A DNA stretch of 38,579 nucleotides. Origin: an uncultured Collinsella sp. Its GTDB lineage: Bacteria; Actinomycetota; Coriobacteriia; Coriobacteriales; Coriobacteriaceae. The stretch lies in assembly GCA_905210085.1 (NCBI GenBank), contig CAJLVJ010000012.1, positions 1 through 38,579 of the forward strand, written 5' to 3'. The notes beneath the pieces were generated by a model. That model did not search any database and was not told the origin of the DNA. It was given only the letters and a program-made list of their open reading frames with translations. The translations under genes were made by a program, and so were the position numbers. Shown one piece after another: positions 24,450 through 32,541 of the stretch. Position 1 is the stretch's first letter; the number at the start of each line of letters is the position of its first letter.

Positions 24450-25154
24450 ATGGCAATCAAGGTGTTCGCTGACGGTGCAAACCTCGAGGGCATGCTCGAC
24501 ATGTACGAGAACGGCAACGTTCAGGGTTTCACGACCAACCCGTCCCTTATGAAGAAGGGCGGCGTGACAGATTACCGCGCGTTTGCCAAAGAGGTCTTGA
24601 CCCACATCACCGATGTGTCCGTCTCGTTTGAGGTCTTTGCCGACGACGTCGAGACCATGGAGGTCGAGGCGCGCGAGATCGCTACCTGGGCCGAGAACGT
24701 CTACGTCAAGATTCCGTGCGTGACCACCAAGGGCGAGTCCACCGCCGAGCTGGTGCGCAAGCTTTCGGCCGACGGCATCAAGGTCAACGTCACCACCATC
24801 TTTACGCCTAAGCAGGTTGACGAGATGGTCGAGGCCGTTGACACCGAGACGCCGTCCATCATCTCGCTCTTTGCCGGCCGCATCGCCGACACCGGCGTCG
24901 ACCCCATTCCGTTTATGACGGAGTCGGTCAAGAAGGCCGCCGCAAAGCCCAACTGCGAGGTCCTGTGGGCGTCCACGCGCGAGCTCATCAACATTTACCA
25001 GGCCGAGGCCTGCGGTTGCCAGATCATTACGGTGCCCAACAGCATCCTGGCCAAGCGCAAGAACATTGGTCGCGACCCGTACGAGGTCTCGCTCGATACC
25101 GTGCGCGGTTTTGCCAAGGATATCGCGGCGCTCGGTTTCCATATCCTGCCGTAG
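24450..25154 (+). CDS. Transaldolase / fructose-6-phosphate aldolase family (short type)
   Basis: The protein has 234 residues, the length of TalC/FSA-type enzymes. The start at 24450 gives MAIKVFADGA and has AAAGGA about ten bases upstream; an ATG at 24426 would add eight residues. The family motifs TTNPSL (~28-33), the Schiff-base lysine in VYVKIPC (K87), NVTTIF (~117) and SLFAGRIADTG (~140) are present. It is a TIM barrel that cleaves or forms ketose phosphates through an imine on K87. It is either a pentose-phosphate transaldolase or an F6P aldolase; the short form does not decide which. It stands alone on the plus strand. Confidence 0.88.
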   Translation: MAIKVFADGANLEGMLDMYENGNVQGFTTNPSLMKKGGVTDYRAFAKEVLTHITDVSVSFEVFADDVETMEVEAREIATWAENVYVKIPCVTTKGESTAELVRKLSADGIKVNVTTIFTPKQVDEMVEAVDTETPSIISLFAGRIADTGVDPIPFMTESVKKAAAKPNCEVLWASTRELINIYQAEACGCQIITVPNSILAKRKNIGRDPYEVSLDTVRGFAKDIAALGFHILP

Positions 25155-25184
25155 CGCGAACACCGACTGTACCGTGGGCTGTTC

Positions 25185-25256
25185 GCCCCGGCCTTTCCTT
25201 TCCCTATCGCTCACGCGCTCCGCGAGGGTCGCGCTAGGCAAAGGAAAGGCCGGGGC
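25185..25256 (+). repeat. Nested palindrome after the transaldolase gene
   Basis: GCCCCGGCCTTTCCTTT (25185-25201) pairs perfectly with 25240-25256. The 38-nt interior is itself palindromic (CCTA..GCGCTCCGCGAGGG..TAGG). No T run follows, so this is a repeat element rather than an obvious terminator. Confidence 0.75.
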
Positions 25257-25393
25257 TGCCGGCACGAGCTTGCCAGCAAGTTGGCGATTGGCTTCCATAT
25301 CCTGCCGTGGGCAAAGGTACCCCCGCCTGCGCCGTGCAAAATTGAGAGTATTCAGCAAGGTAAAGGTCTTTATCAGTTAACCGAAGCATGGAA

Positions 25394-25442
25394 CGGCCCC
25401 CGTTTTGGCTCTGACGACGCTAAAACGGGGGCTGTTTTTTTG
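25394..25442 (+). terminator. Strong plus-strand terminator 240 bases after the transaldolase gene
   Basis: GGCCCCCGTTTT pairs with AAAACGGGGGCT across a 15-base loop and is followed by eight T. Between the transaldolase stop and this site there is no protein gene I can support; the stretch holds the nested palindrome and a partial repeat of the gene's 3' end. The transcript has a long 3' tail, or a small RNA ends here. Confidence 0.8.
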
Positions 25443-25536
25443 CTTTTTCGTCTCTGAGGGGCACCCGGAACGGTGGAATTTGCAGAATACTCGCGATTTT
25501 GCACATTGCTACAGGGGGTACCTTTGCTTTGGCGGT

Positions 25537-27684
25537 TTACTTGCCCTGCACCATGGTGAGCGAGATCTTCTTGCGGTCGCGATCGACCTTTTCGACCCAC
25601 ACCTTGACCGTGTCACCGACGCGCACCACGTCGCTCGGGTGCTTGACAAAGCGGTTGGCCAGCTTGGAGATGTGCACGAGGCCGTCCTGGTGCACGCCCA
25701 CGTCGACGAAGGCGCCAAAGTCCACAACGTTGCGCACCGTGCCCTTGAGTTCCATGCCGGGCTCCAGGTCGTCGATGGAAAGTGCCGAGCGGCTAAAGAC
25801 CACCTCGGGTGCGTCGTCGCGCGGGTCGCGACCGGGCTTCTTGAGCTCGTTGACAATGTCGATGAGCGTCAGGGTACCGCAGTCCAGGTCGCTAGCCAGC
25901 GCCGAGATGCTGCCCAGGCGGCGCTCGATGTCGGGCACGCCGCCGCGGTTGAGCTCGCTGGCCCCAACGCCGGCGCGCTTCAGGACGGACGTGGCCACCT
26001 CGTAGCTCTCGGGGTGGACGCTTGTCGCGTCGAGCGGGTTCTTGCCGCCGCTGATGCGCAGGAAGCCCGCGGCGTTGAGGTATGCCTTGGGTCCCAGTTT
26101 GGGGACCTTCTTGAGCTGGCGGCGATCGGTAAAGGCGCCGTTTTCCTCGCGGTAGGCCACGATATTTTTGGCCACGCTCGGCGTAATGCCCGATACGTAT
26201 CCCAGCAGACTTGCGCTCGCGGTGTTCACGTCGACGCCTACGCGGTTGACGACGTCCTCCACCACGTGGCCCAGGGTACGCGAAAGCTCGGCCTGGTCAA
26301 GGTCGTGCTGGTACTGGCCAACGCCGATAGACTGGGGCGGAATCTTGACGAGCTCTGCCAGCGGGTCTTGCAGGCGACGGCCCAGGCTCATGGCGCCACG
26401 CACGGTGACGTCCAGGTCGGGATATTCCTGGCTGGCGAGCTCGGAGGCGGAGTACACCGACGCGCCGGCTTCGTTGACGATGGTGTATCGCAGCTCAGGC
26501 GCCTGCTCGGCGATGAACTCCGAGACGACTTCCTCGGTCTCGCGGCTAGCGGTGCCGTTGCCGATGACGATGGTGTTGACGCCGTCTTTCTTGACGAGGC
26601 GGGCGAGCTCGCGCTTGGTGCCGGCGACGTCGTGGCGCGGCTTGGTGGGGTAGACCACGCCGTGGTCGAGTAGCTTGCCGGTTTCGTCCATGACGGCGAC
26701 CTTGCAGCCGGTGCGGTAGCCCGGATCGAGCGCGAGCACGCGTGCGCCGCGCACGGGACGCGCCGAGAGCAGGCCCTCGAGATTCTTGGCAAAGACGTTG
26801 ATGGCCTCGGTCTGCGCACGGACGGTGAGTTTGGCGCGGGCCTCGCGCTCCAGCGAGGGGGCCATGAGGCGCTTGTAGCCGTCGGCGATGGCGGCGTCAA
26901 AGACGGGCGCGAAGACGCCCTGGCGGCGGGGCCAACGGCTTCCGAGGCGTGCCGTGGCGGCGGCGCCGTCGACGTTCACACGCACGCGGAGCTTGCCCTC
27001 GCGCTCACCGCGGTCGATAGCCAGCACGCGGTGGTTAGGGATGCGGCGCAGCGGCTCGTCAAAGCTGTAGTAGGGCTCGTAGGGAGTCTTCTCGGCGGGG
27101 TCGGTGGCCTCGACGACGATATCGGCAGTGTTTTGCGTAAAGGAGCGCAGGTCGGCGACGTTCTCTGGGTCCTCGGCTACCGTCTCGGCCACGATGTCGG
27201 CGGCGCCGGCGAGCGCCTTCTCGGGCGTGTCGAAGCCGGCTCCCTCGTTGACGTATGCCGCGGCGGCGTCGAGCGCGCTGCCCTTGGCGGATGCCTGCAT
27301 GATGATCATGTTGGCGAGCGGCTCAAGGCCTGCCTCGCGGGCCTTCTGTGCACGGGTCATGCGTTTTTTGCGGTAGGGCTTGTAGAGGTCCTCGACACGC
27401 TGGAGCTGCGTGGCCTCGCGAATCTGCTGCTCGAGCTCGGGCGTGAGTTTGCCCTGGGCGTCGATGAGCAGAATGACGTCCTCTTTGCGCTGCTCAAGAT
27501 TGCGCAGGTAGGACAGGCGCTCGTCGAGGGCGCGCAGGGCGACATCGTCCATGCCGCCCGTTGCTTCCTTGCGGTAGCGCGAGATAAAGGGGATGGTGTT
27601 GCCCTCGTCGATGAGCTTGACGGCTGCCTCGACGTTGGCGGCCTTAAGGTTGAGCTCGCGGGCAAGCTGGGCGATAAGATCCAT
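25537..27684 (-). CDS. Tex family S1 RNA-binding protein
   Basis: The protein has 715 residues. The start at 27684 has AAGGAG directly upstream (5-base spacing); longer in-frame starts lack a site. The Tex N-terminal region (LAREL..., IPFISRYRKEATGGMDD, RVEDLYKPYRKKR) covers 1-190. A YqgF/RNase H-like domain starts near 320 (VLALDPGYRTGCKVAVMD). Helix-hairpin-helix repeats follow at ~490-545 (SGITPSVAKNIVAYREENGAF). A C-terminal S1 domain covers ~645-713 (LKGTVRNVVDFGAFVDVGVHQDGLVHIS). Tex proteins bind structured nucleic acids and are linked to transcription and RNA turnover. It appears monocistronic, ending convergent with the 25394 terminator region. Confidence 0.93.
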   Translation of the reverse strand: MDLIAQLARELNLKAANVEAAVKLIDEGNTIPFISRYRKEATGGMDDVALRALDERLSYLRNLEQRKEDVILLIDAQGKLTPELEQQIREATQLQRVEDLYKPYRKKRMTRAQKAREAGLEPLANMIIMQASAKGSALDAAAAYVNEGAGFDTPEKALAGAADIVAETVAEDPENVADLRSFTQNTADIVVEATDPAEKTPYEPYYSFDEPLRRIPNHRVLAIDRGEREGKLRVRVNVDGAAATARLGSRWPRRQGVFAPVFDAAIADGYKRLMAPSLEREARAKLTVRAQTEAINVFAKNLEGLLSARPVRGARVLALDPGYRTGCKVAVMDETGKLLDHGVVYPTKPRHDVAGTKRELARLVKKDGVNTIVIGNGTASRETEEVVSEFIAEQAPELRYTIVNEAGASVYSASELASQEYPDLDVTVRGAMSLGRRLQDPLAELVKIPPQSIGVGQYQHDLDQAELSRTLGHVVEDVVNRVGVDVNTASASLLGYVSGITPSVAKNIVAYREENGAFTDRRQLKKVPKLGPKAYLNAAGFLRISGGKNPLDATSVHPESYEVATSVLKRAGVGASELNRGGVPDIERRLGSISALASDLDCGTLTLIDIVNELKKPGRDPRDDAPEVVFSRSALSIDDLEPGMELKGTVRNVVDFGAFVDVGVHQDGLVHISKLANRFVKHPSDVVRVGDTVKVWVEKVDRDRKKISLTMVQGK

Positions 27685-27742
27685 GGGACTCCTTGCGTTT
27701 AAGGTGCGTTTGCAGCACAGGGCTACCAAGGATACCACCCGT

Positions 27743-27761
27743 CCCAAAAGACTGTTTTGGG
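27743..27761 (-). repeat. Small hairpin upstream of tex
   Basis: CCCAAAA-GACTG-TTTTGGG lies 60 bases before the tex start on the minus strand. It may be a leader hairpin. Confidence 0.4.
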
Positions 27762-27777
27762 GCCGCGCCATGAAAAC

Positions 27778-27915
27778 GGCCTATCTACTACGTTTTGCCC
27801 GTAGGGGCTGACCATACCTGGGTTTTCCGAAAATCGGCAAGCCGTCTACCTGCGGTTTTTATTTCGCGAAATTCGGTATGGTTGAGGGTGGTCGGTTAAA
27901 CGTAGTAGATAGGCC
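27778..27915. repeat. 138-nt element with 18-bp terminal inverted repeats
   Basis: GGCCTATCTACTACGTTT (27778-27795) is perfectly repeated in reverse at 27898-27915. Inside, CCATACC and GGTATGG form a second stem. There is no coding frame of note. It sits between two minus-strand genes, after the oxidoreductase terminator and before the tex leader. It could be a MITE-like element or a structured RNA. Confidence 0.75.
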
Positions 27916-27984
27916 CATTCCGTGGCGAACGACTCAAGCCGAGGTGCAAAATAGCCCCCACCCCAGAAAAATCGTCGGTAAGGT

Positions 27985-28023
27985 AGCAAAATGCCCCGCG
28001 GGCAGGAGGCTGCTCACGGGGCA
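27985..28023 (-). terminator. Terminator of the Gfo/Idh/MocA-SDR cluster
   Basis: On the minus strand TGCCCCG...CGGGGCA forms a hairpin followed by TTTTGC, 76 bases beyond the oxidoreductase stop. Confidence 0.6.
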
Positions 28024-28098
28024 AAGAAGGGGGGGGCTTGTTGGTGGCGGACCGAGGGGCTTGGCATGGGGTTTCTGCCGCGGTCCGCCCTTAAGGCA

Positions 28099-29139
28099 TT
28101 ACAGCTCGACGAGCTGGCCGGTCTCGGCGGCCTCCTTGATGGCGTTGAGAAGCGTGAGCGTCTTGACGTTATCGGCGGGGGTCACGACGGGCTCGACCTC
28201 GCGGCGGACGACCTTTACAAAGTGCTTGAGCTGCATCTTGTGCGGCAGCGCCGGGTCCACGGCCGGGATCTCCATCTGCAGCGGCTTGTGCCAGTTAGAG
28301 GCGCCGTCGTAGGAGAACTGGTGCAGGCGGGGCAGCGACAGGGCGCCCAAGGTTCCGCCGATAAAGTAGGCGTCGGCGTCGAAGGGACGGTACTGCGGGT
28401 CCTCGCGAGCGGTCGCCTCCCAGTTCCAGGGGCTGGCGGTGGCGTCGGAGATGGTCATGCTTGCGAGCGCGCCATCGGCAAAACGGACGTTGACCACGGC
28501 GGAGTCCTCGGTCTCAAAACCGCGGGCGGCGCTGGACTGCATACCCTGGACGGCAACGGGCTCGCCCAGCAGGTAGCGGAGCAGGTCGACGTCGTGCACC
28601 AGGTTGACCAGGATCGGGCCGGCACCCTTCTTGCGGCGCCACTCGACATCGAAGTACTCGTCATTCTTATAGATCATGTAGTGGAAGCTCGACACGGTGA
28701 GCTTGCCCAGCTCGCCGGACTCGATGATCTCCTTGGCCTTGTTGACGAAGGGGTTGTGGCGACGATGCTGACCCACGAGCACGGGCACGCCGGCGGTCTC
28801 GGCCTCGGCAGCGAAAGCCTGGGCATCCTCCAGGTCGTTGGAGATCGGCTTTTCGACCAGCGGCACGATGTTGCGCTTCACAGCCTCGCGGGCAACGCCC
28901 AGGTGCAGGTCGTTGGGGGTGGCGATAATGACGGCCTCGGGCTTGACCTCGTCCATCATCTGAGCGGGATCGGTGTAAAACGGCACGCCGGCGGCCTCGG
29001 CCGTGGCACGGGCGCCCTCAAAGGCGTCGGCGATGGCGACGAGCTCGGCCTCGGGCTCCTCGGTGACAAAGCGGATGTGGTTGCGGCCCATGGCGCCGGC
29101 GCCGATAACGGCAATGCGGACGGGGTTGAGCTCAGACAT
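28099..29139 (-). CDS. Gfo/Idh/MocA family NAD(P)-dependent oxidoreductase
   Basis: The protein has 346 residues. The Rossmann motif GAGAMG is at 13-18. The family lysine motif EKP is at 96-98. The C-terminal half has a DVDLLRYLLG stretch (~182-191) like the catalytic HDxDxxR/H region of inositol and sugar dehydrogenases. These enzymes oxidise hydroxyls of sugars, inositols or derivatives. AAGGAG precedes the ATG. It is the last gene of a minus-strand set with an MFS carrier and an SDR, which points to uptake and oxidation of one polyol or sugar-like compound. The substrate is not determinable. Confidence 0.88.
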   Translation of the reverse strand: MSELNPVRIAVIGAGAMGRNHIRFVTEEPEAELVAIADAFEGARATAEAAGVPFYTDPAQMMDEVKPEAVIIATPNDLHLGVAREAVKRNIVPLVEKPISNDLEDAQAFAAEAETAGVPVLVGQHRRHNPFVNKAKEIIESGELGKLTVSSFHYMIYKNDEYFDVEWRRKKGAGPILVNLVHDVDLLRYLLGEPVAVQGMQSSAARGFETEDSAVVNVRFADGALASMTISDATASPWNWEATAREDPQYRPFDADAYFIGGTLGALSLPRLHQFSYDGASNWHKPLQMEIPAVDPALPHKMQLKHFVKVVRREVEPVVTPADNVKTLTLLNAIKEAAETGQLVEL

Positions 29140-29169
29140 TTCGACTCCTTAATACTGGTGACCGGTGGA

Positions 29170-29200
29170 ATGCGACAAAGGGGCTGTCCCTTTGTCGCAT
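29170..29200. repeat. Dispersed AAAGGG/CCCTTT hairpin, between MFS and oxidoreductase genes
   Basis: ATGCGACAAAGGG pairs perfectly with CCCTTTGTCGCAT around GCTGT. It lies 8 bases after the MFS stop on the minus strand and shares its inner sequence with 15795-15827. It may attenuate readthrough into the next gene. Confidence 0.75.
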
Positions 29201-29208
29201 CGGTAAAA

Positions 29209-30465
29209 CTAGGCGGACTTCTTCTTGCTGTCGGAGACCATCATGTAGACGGTGAGCACGACGGCGATGGCGGCGATCACAATGGCGCCGTAGAAGGACT
29301 GCTGGTAGGCGGCGCTGCCGGCCTCGGCGTGATACAGCACGGCGGTGATGGGCTGGCTGATCCAGGTGGAAGCGGCATAACCCAAAAACATGATGCCGTA
29401 GTTGACGCCGATGTTGCTGGTGCCAAAGGCGCCACCGGTGAGCGGCGGGTAGATGACGAGCAGGGCGCCAAAGCTAAAGCCGAGCAGGGCGAGCGCCACA
29501 AAGAACATGCTCTGCGTAAAGCTCGTCGACATGATGACGAGCGCGACGATGGTGACGACAAGGCTGATGAGCAGCGACTTATAGGAGCCGAGCTTGTCGA
29601 TGATCTGGCCAAAGGACAGACGGCCAACCAGGTTGGCGCAGGTGTTGACGGAGACCACCACACCGCCGAGGGCGACGGCCGCGGCGCTCGTGGGGTCGGC
29701 GAAGAGCTGAACGGCGGCGATGGAGGCAACCTTGCCCACGAGCAGGGTGCCCGCGGTGGCGGCGAAGGCGAAGGTGACGATGAGGACCCAGAAGCGCGGG
29801 GTCTTGACCATCTCGTCCGGGGTGAGGTCGCCGAAGGTGCCGGCGTGCGCGCCGCCCTTGGGGGCCTCGAAGCCCTCGGGCAGCCAACCGGCCTCGGGAG
29901 CCTTCAGGAACAGGGCGGAGGCGGCGATCGTCACAAAAAAGATGACGCCGAGTGCCTTAAGAGCACCGAAGATGCCAAGGCTCGGGATGAGCAGCGAGGC
30001 GAGCACCGGGGACAGCACGGCGGGGCCGGCGGTCGAAGCAGCGAGGGTGATGCCAGAGGCGAGGCCCTTCTTGTCGATGAACCACTTTTGGCCGGTGGTG
30101 AGCGCCGGGTTGTAGCCCAGACCGTTGCCGACGGCGGCAACGAGCGAGAACCACAGGTAGAACTGCCACGGCTCGGTGACGGTGCCGGACATGAACCAGC
30201 CCACGCCGTAGCATACGGCGGCGGCGATCACGACGTTGCGGGGGCCGATTTTATCGGAGATGCGGCCGGCGAAGATGCCCGTCACGGCCATGATGGTCTG
30301 GAAGACGGGGAAGGCCCAGGTAAGGGCGCTGGACCACTCGGGATAGACGGCGAGCAGGTTCTTGCTTACGACGGAATACAGCGCGATGGAGCTGATGAAG
30401 AACATGGTGACGCACGCGGCGGAAAGCACGACAGCGCGACCCTTGTTGGAGTTGGTGGAAGCCAT
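29209..30465 (-). CDS. OFA-type MFS transporter
   Basis: The protein has 418 residues with about 12 hydrophobic helices. Between helices 2 and 3, GRISDKIGPRNVV (~66-78) is the MFS loop motif. GYNPALTTGQKWFIDKKGLASGI (~137-159) matches the signature of the oxalate/formate antiporter family (GxxY...KWFPDKRGLA...). The family carries small carboxylates. The start is ATG with a weak site (GAAAGAG). It is 66 bases after the SDR gene, probably in one operon. The substrate is unknown, but the SDR and Gfo/Idh partners suggest a hydroxylated acid. Confidence 0.88.
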   Translation of the reverse strand: MASTNSNKGRAVVLSAACVTMFFISSIALYSVVSKNLLAVYPEWSSALTWAFPVFQTIMAVTGIFAGRISDKIGPRNVVIAAAVCYGVGWFMSGTVTEPWQFYLWFSLVAAVGNGLGYNPALTTGQKWFIDKKGLASGITLAASTAGPAVLSPVLASLLIPSLGIFGALKALGVIFFVTIAASALFLKAPEAGWLPEGFEAPKGGAHAGTFGDLTPDEMVKTPRFWVLIVTFAFAATAGTLLVGKVASIAAVQLFADPTSAAAVALGGVVVSVNTCANLVGRLSFGQIIDKLGSYKSLLISLVVTIVALVIMSTSFTQSMFFVALALLGFSFGALLVIYPPLTGGAFGTSNIGVNYGIMFLGYAASTWISQPITAVLYHAEAGSAAYQQSFYGAIVIAAIAVVLTVYMMVSDSKKKSA

Positions 30466-30531
30466 TGGACTCTTTCTAATCGATACGGGGGAGGAGCGGA
30501 CGTGTCCGCGGGGCCTCCCTGTCAGGTTGGT

Positions 30532-31413
30532 TTACTGGTCAGTTGGCTTTGCGACGCCGGACTCATCGGACCAGAGCTCGACACCCTTGTTCTTAAGGTA
30601 GTTGTCGGCATAGGCGCGACGGCCGCCGGGCTTGGCGGTGAGGTCGCCCATCATGTTGGAGAAGCCGCCATCGACCTTGATGGCGTCGCCGGTGGTGAAG
30701 TCCGAGCGCGTGGACGCCAGGAACATGACGGCGTTGGCGATATCGCTCACCTCGCCGATGCGACGCGTGGCGATCAGACGGCTGCGGCTCTTCTCGACCT
30801 CGGGGTCGGCGTAAAAGCTTGCCGACATGGGGGTCTTGACGAAGCAGGGCTCGACGCAGTTGGAGCGCACGCCGTAGGGGCCCCACTCGGCAGCCAGCAT
30901 CTTGGACATCATGTTGACGCCCGCCTTGGTGGAGCTGTACACGCCCGAGAACGTCTCGGGGGAGTGGCTGGCGACGGTCGAGATGTGCACCAAGCGGCCC
31001 TGGCCGGCCTTGATCATCTCGCGACCAAAGCGCTGCGAGGTGATGAAGTAGCCGGTGAGATTGACGTTGAGCACCTGCTCCCAGTCGCTCAGCGGCAGGT
31101 CTTCCATGGCGGCGAAGCGCAGGATGCCGGCGGTGTTGACGAGAACGTCGACGCGGCCGAAGTCGGCGATGGTGGCATCGACGGCGGCCTGAACCTCGGC
31201 CTCGTCGGTGGCGTTCATCTTGTAACCCTCGGCGTGGATGCCAAACTCGGCGGCGAGGTCGGCGGCTGCGGCCTTGACCTTCTCCTCGTCCAGGTCGAGC
31301 AGGACGACATTGGCGCCGTTGCGGGCGAACTCGCGGCAGATCTCGACGCCCATACCGCCGAGTGCGCCGGTCACGGCGCAGACATCGCCCTCGAGCTTAA
31401 GCCAGTTGCTCAT
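30532..31413 (-). CDS. SDR family dehydrogenase
   Basis: The protein has 293 residues and is a classical short-chain dehydrogenase with a C-terminal extension. Cofactor loop TGALGGMG is at 15-22, NTAG at 93-96, Asn118 in NVNLTGYF, Ser145, and the catalytic Y159 and K163 in VYSSTK. An acidic residue after the second strand (LLDLD, ~38-42) favours NAD over NADP. The last ~30 residues (GGRRAYADNYLKNKGVELWSDES) exceed the usual ~255. AAGGGAAG precedes the ATG. It is the first gene of the minus-strand cluster and divergent from a LysR regulator. The substrate is unknown. Confidence 0.9.
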   Translation of the reverse strand: MSNWLKLEGDVCAVTGALGGMGVEICREFARNGANVVLLDLDEEKVKAAAADLAAEFGIHAEGYKMNATDEAEVQAAVDATIADFGRVDVLVNTAGILRFAAMEDLPLSDWEQVLNVNLTGYFITSQRFGREMIKAGQGRLVHISTVASHSPETFSGVYSSTKAGVNMMSKMLAAEWGPYGVRSNCVEPCFVKTPMSASFYADPEVEKSRSRLIATRRIGEVSDIANAVMFLASTRSDFTTGDAIKVDGGFSNMMGDLTAKPGGRRAYADNYLKNKGVELWSDESGVAKPTDQ

Positions 31414-31532
31414 AGGAACTTCCCTTCTTGTGCCTCCCGGTGGGTCGCTCCCATTAACCGACCCACGTGGTTTTCGCTGGTTATCGTATGCTTTGCATTT
31501 GCGCAGGTGAATTGCATATTTGTTAGAATGGC

Positions 31533-31549
31533 GTTAACCATAGGTTTAC
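31533..31549. promoter_or_regulatory. Candidate LysR box between SDR and LysR genes
   Basis: GTTAACCATAGGTTTAC is an imperfect dyad with the T-N11-A form typical of LysR operators. It is located in the AT-rich divergent region (31414-31646). A repeated TTGCAT (about 31495 and 31512) is nearby. Confidence 0.4.
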
Positions 31550-31646
31550 ACTGTGCGATGCAGTTTTTTCTCAATTGAGCGCGTGACCTGCCAAAACGAC
31601 CCCCTTCGGCAGTTCATTGCCATGCGTCTGGAAACGGGAGATTGAC

Positions 31647-32525
31647 GTGTACGATCGACGACTCGAGGCCATATCGGCCGCCGCGGAGCTGGGAAGCTTC
31701 TCGCGTGCGGCGGCAAAATTGCGCGTGTCGACCCCGGCGCTCGTCAAGCAGGTGTCGGGCTTCGAGTCCGAGTTCGGCATCACGCTGTTCGAGCGCTCGC
31801 ATTCTGGTGTTAAGGTGACGCCGGCAGGTGCTCTGCTGGTGGACGATGCACGTTCGATCATGCGGCAGTCCGAGGACGCGCTACGCCGTGCCCGACGCGC
31901 GGCAGGCGATGGCGATGCCGTGCGTCTGGGTGTGTCGATGATGTGCCCGGGGCGCCAGACGCTTTCGATGTGGACGGGCGTGCACGAGCTGGAGCCATCG
32001 CTGCGATTTGAGATCGTGCCGGTAAGCGACCTCTATGACGAGCGCGAGACCGTCATGCGCAGCTTGGGCCGCGAGGTCGATGTGGTGCAGTCGAGTTTTT
32101 CTACCCCGCGCTGGGGCGACGCCTGCCAAAAGCTTCGCATTGTCAACGTGCCGTTTTATATCGACCTGCCGCGCACGAGTCCGCTTGCGCGCAAGACGCG
32201 CATCACGGTTGCCGACTTGGAGGGCATGCGCCTGCGCGTGCTCCGTCACGGCAACGACGCTATGGACAGTCTGCGTATCGATCTGTTGGCCGACGGCGGC
32301 GTAGACGTGATCGACGTGGACAGCTTTGACTTTGCGCTCTTTAACGAGGCAGAGGAAAAGGGTGACGCGGTGCTCACCTGCGGCGCATGGTCGGGGGTGC
32401 ACCCGGCCTTTGTGGGTGTGCCGTTCCTGTGCGGGCGCGAGGTGCCGGTCTTTCTACACTACCCGCTCGAGCCCACCCTCCAAGTCCAAAAATTCGTCAA
32501 CGCCATGGCCCAACTCCTCAAATAG
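31647..32525 (+). CDS. LysR family transcriptional regulator
   Basis: The protein has 292 residues. The GTG start at 31647 has GGGAG six bases upstream; an ATG at 31617 would add ten residues but lacks a site. The N-terminal winged helix (LEAISAAAELGSFSRAAAKLRVSTPALVKQVSGFE split over ~6-40, then GITLFERSHSGVKVTPAG) is the LysR DNA-binding domain. Residues ~90-290 form the ligand-binding domain. It is divergent from the SDR-MFS-Gfo/Idh cluster, the usual arrangement for a LysR regulator that activates its neighbours in response to their substrate. That target is inferred. Confidence 0.9.
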   Translation: MYDRRLEAISAAAELGSFSRAAAKLRVSTPALVKQVSGFESEFGITLFERSHSGVKVTPAGALLVDDARSIMRQSEDALRRARRAAGDGDAVRLGVSMMCPGRQTLSMWTGVHELEPSLRFEIVPVSDLYDERETVMRSLGREVDVVQSSFSTPRWGDACQKLRIVNVPFYIDLPRTSPLARKTRITVADLEGMRLRVLRHGNDAMDSLRIDLLADGGVDVIDVDSFDFALFNEAEEKGDAVLTCGAWSGVHPAFVGVPFLCGREVPVFLHYPLEPTLQVQKFVNAMAQLLK

Positions 32526-32541
32526 CTCATTTGGGACGGGT

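Noticed and set aside
27991..31578. 1195-residue open frame on the plus strand
   Set aside because: It lies opposite three well-supported minus-strand genes (Gfo/Idh, MFS, SDR). The long opening is a by-product of GC-rich codon use, and its product is His/Gly/Asp-rich with no family motif.
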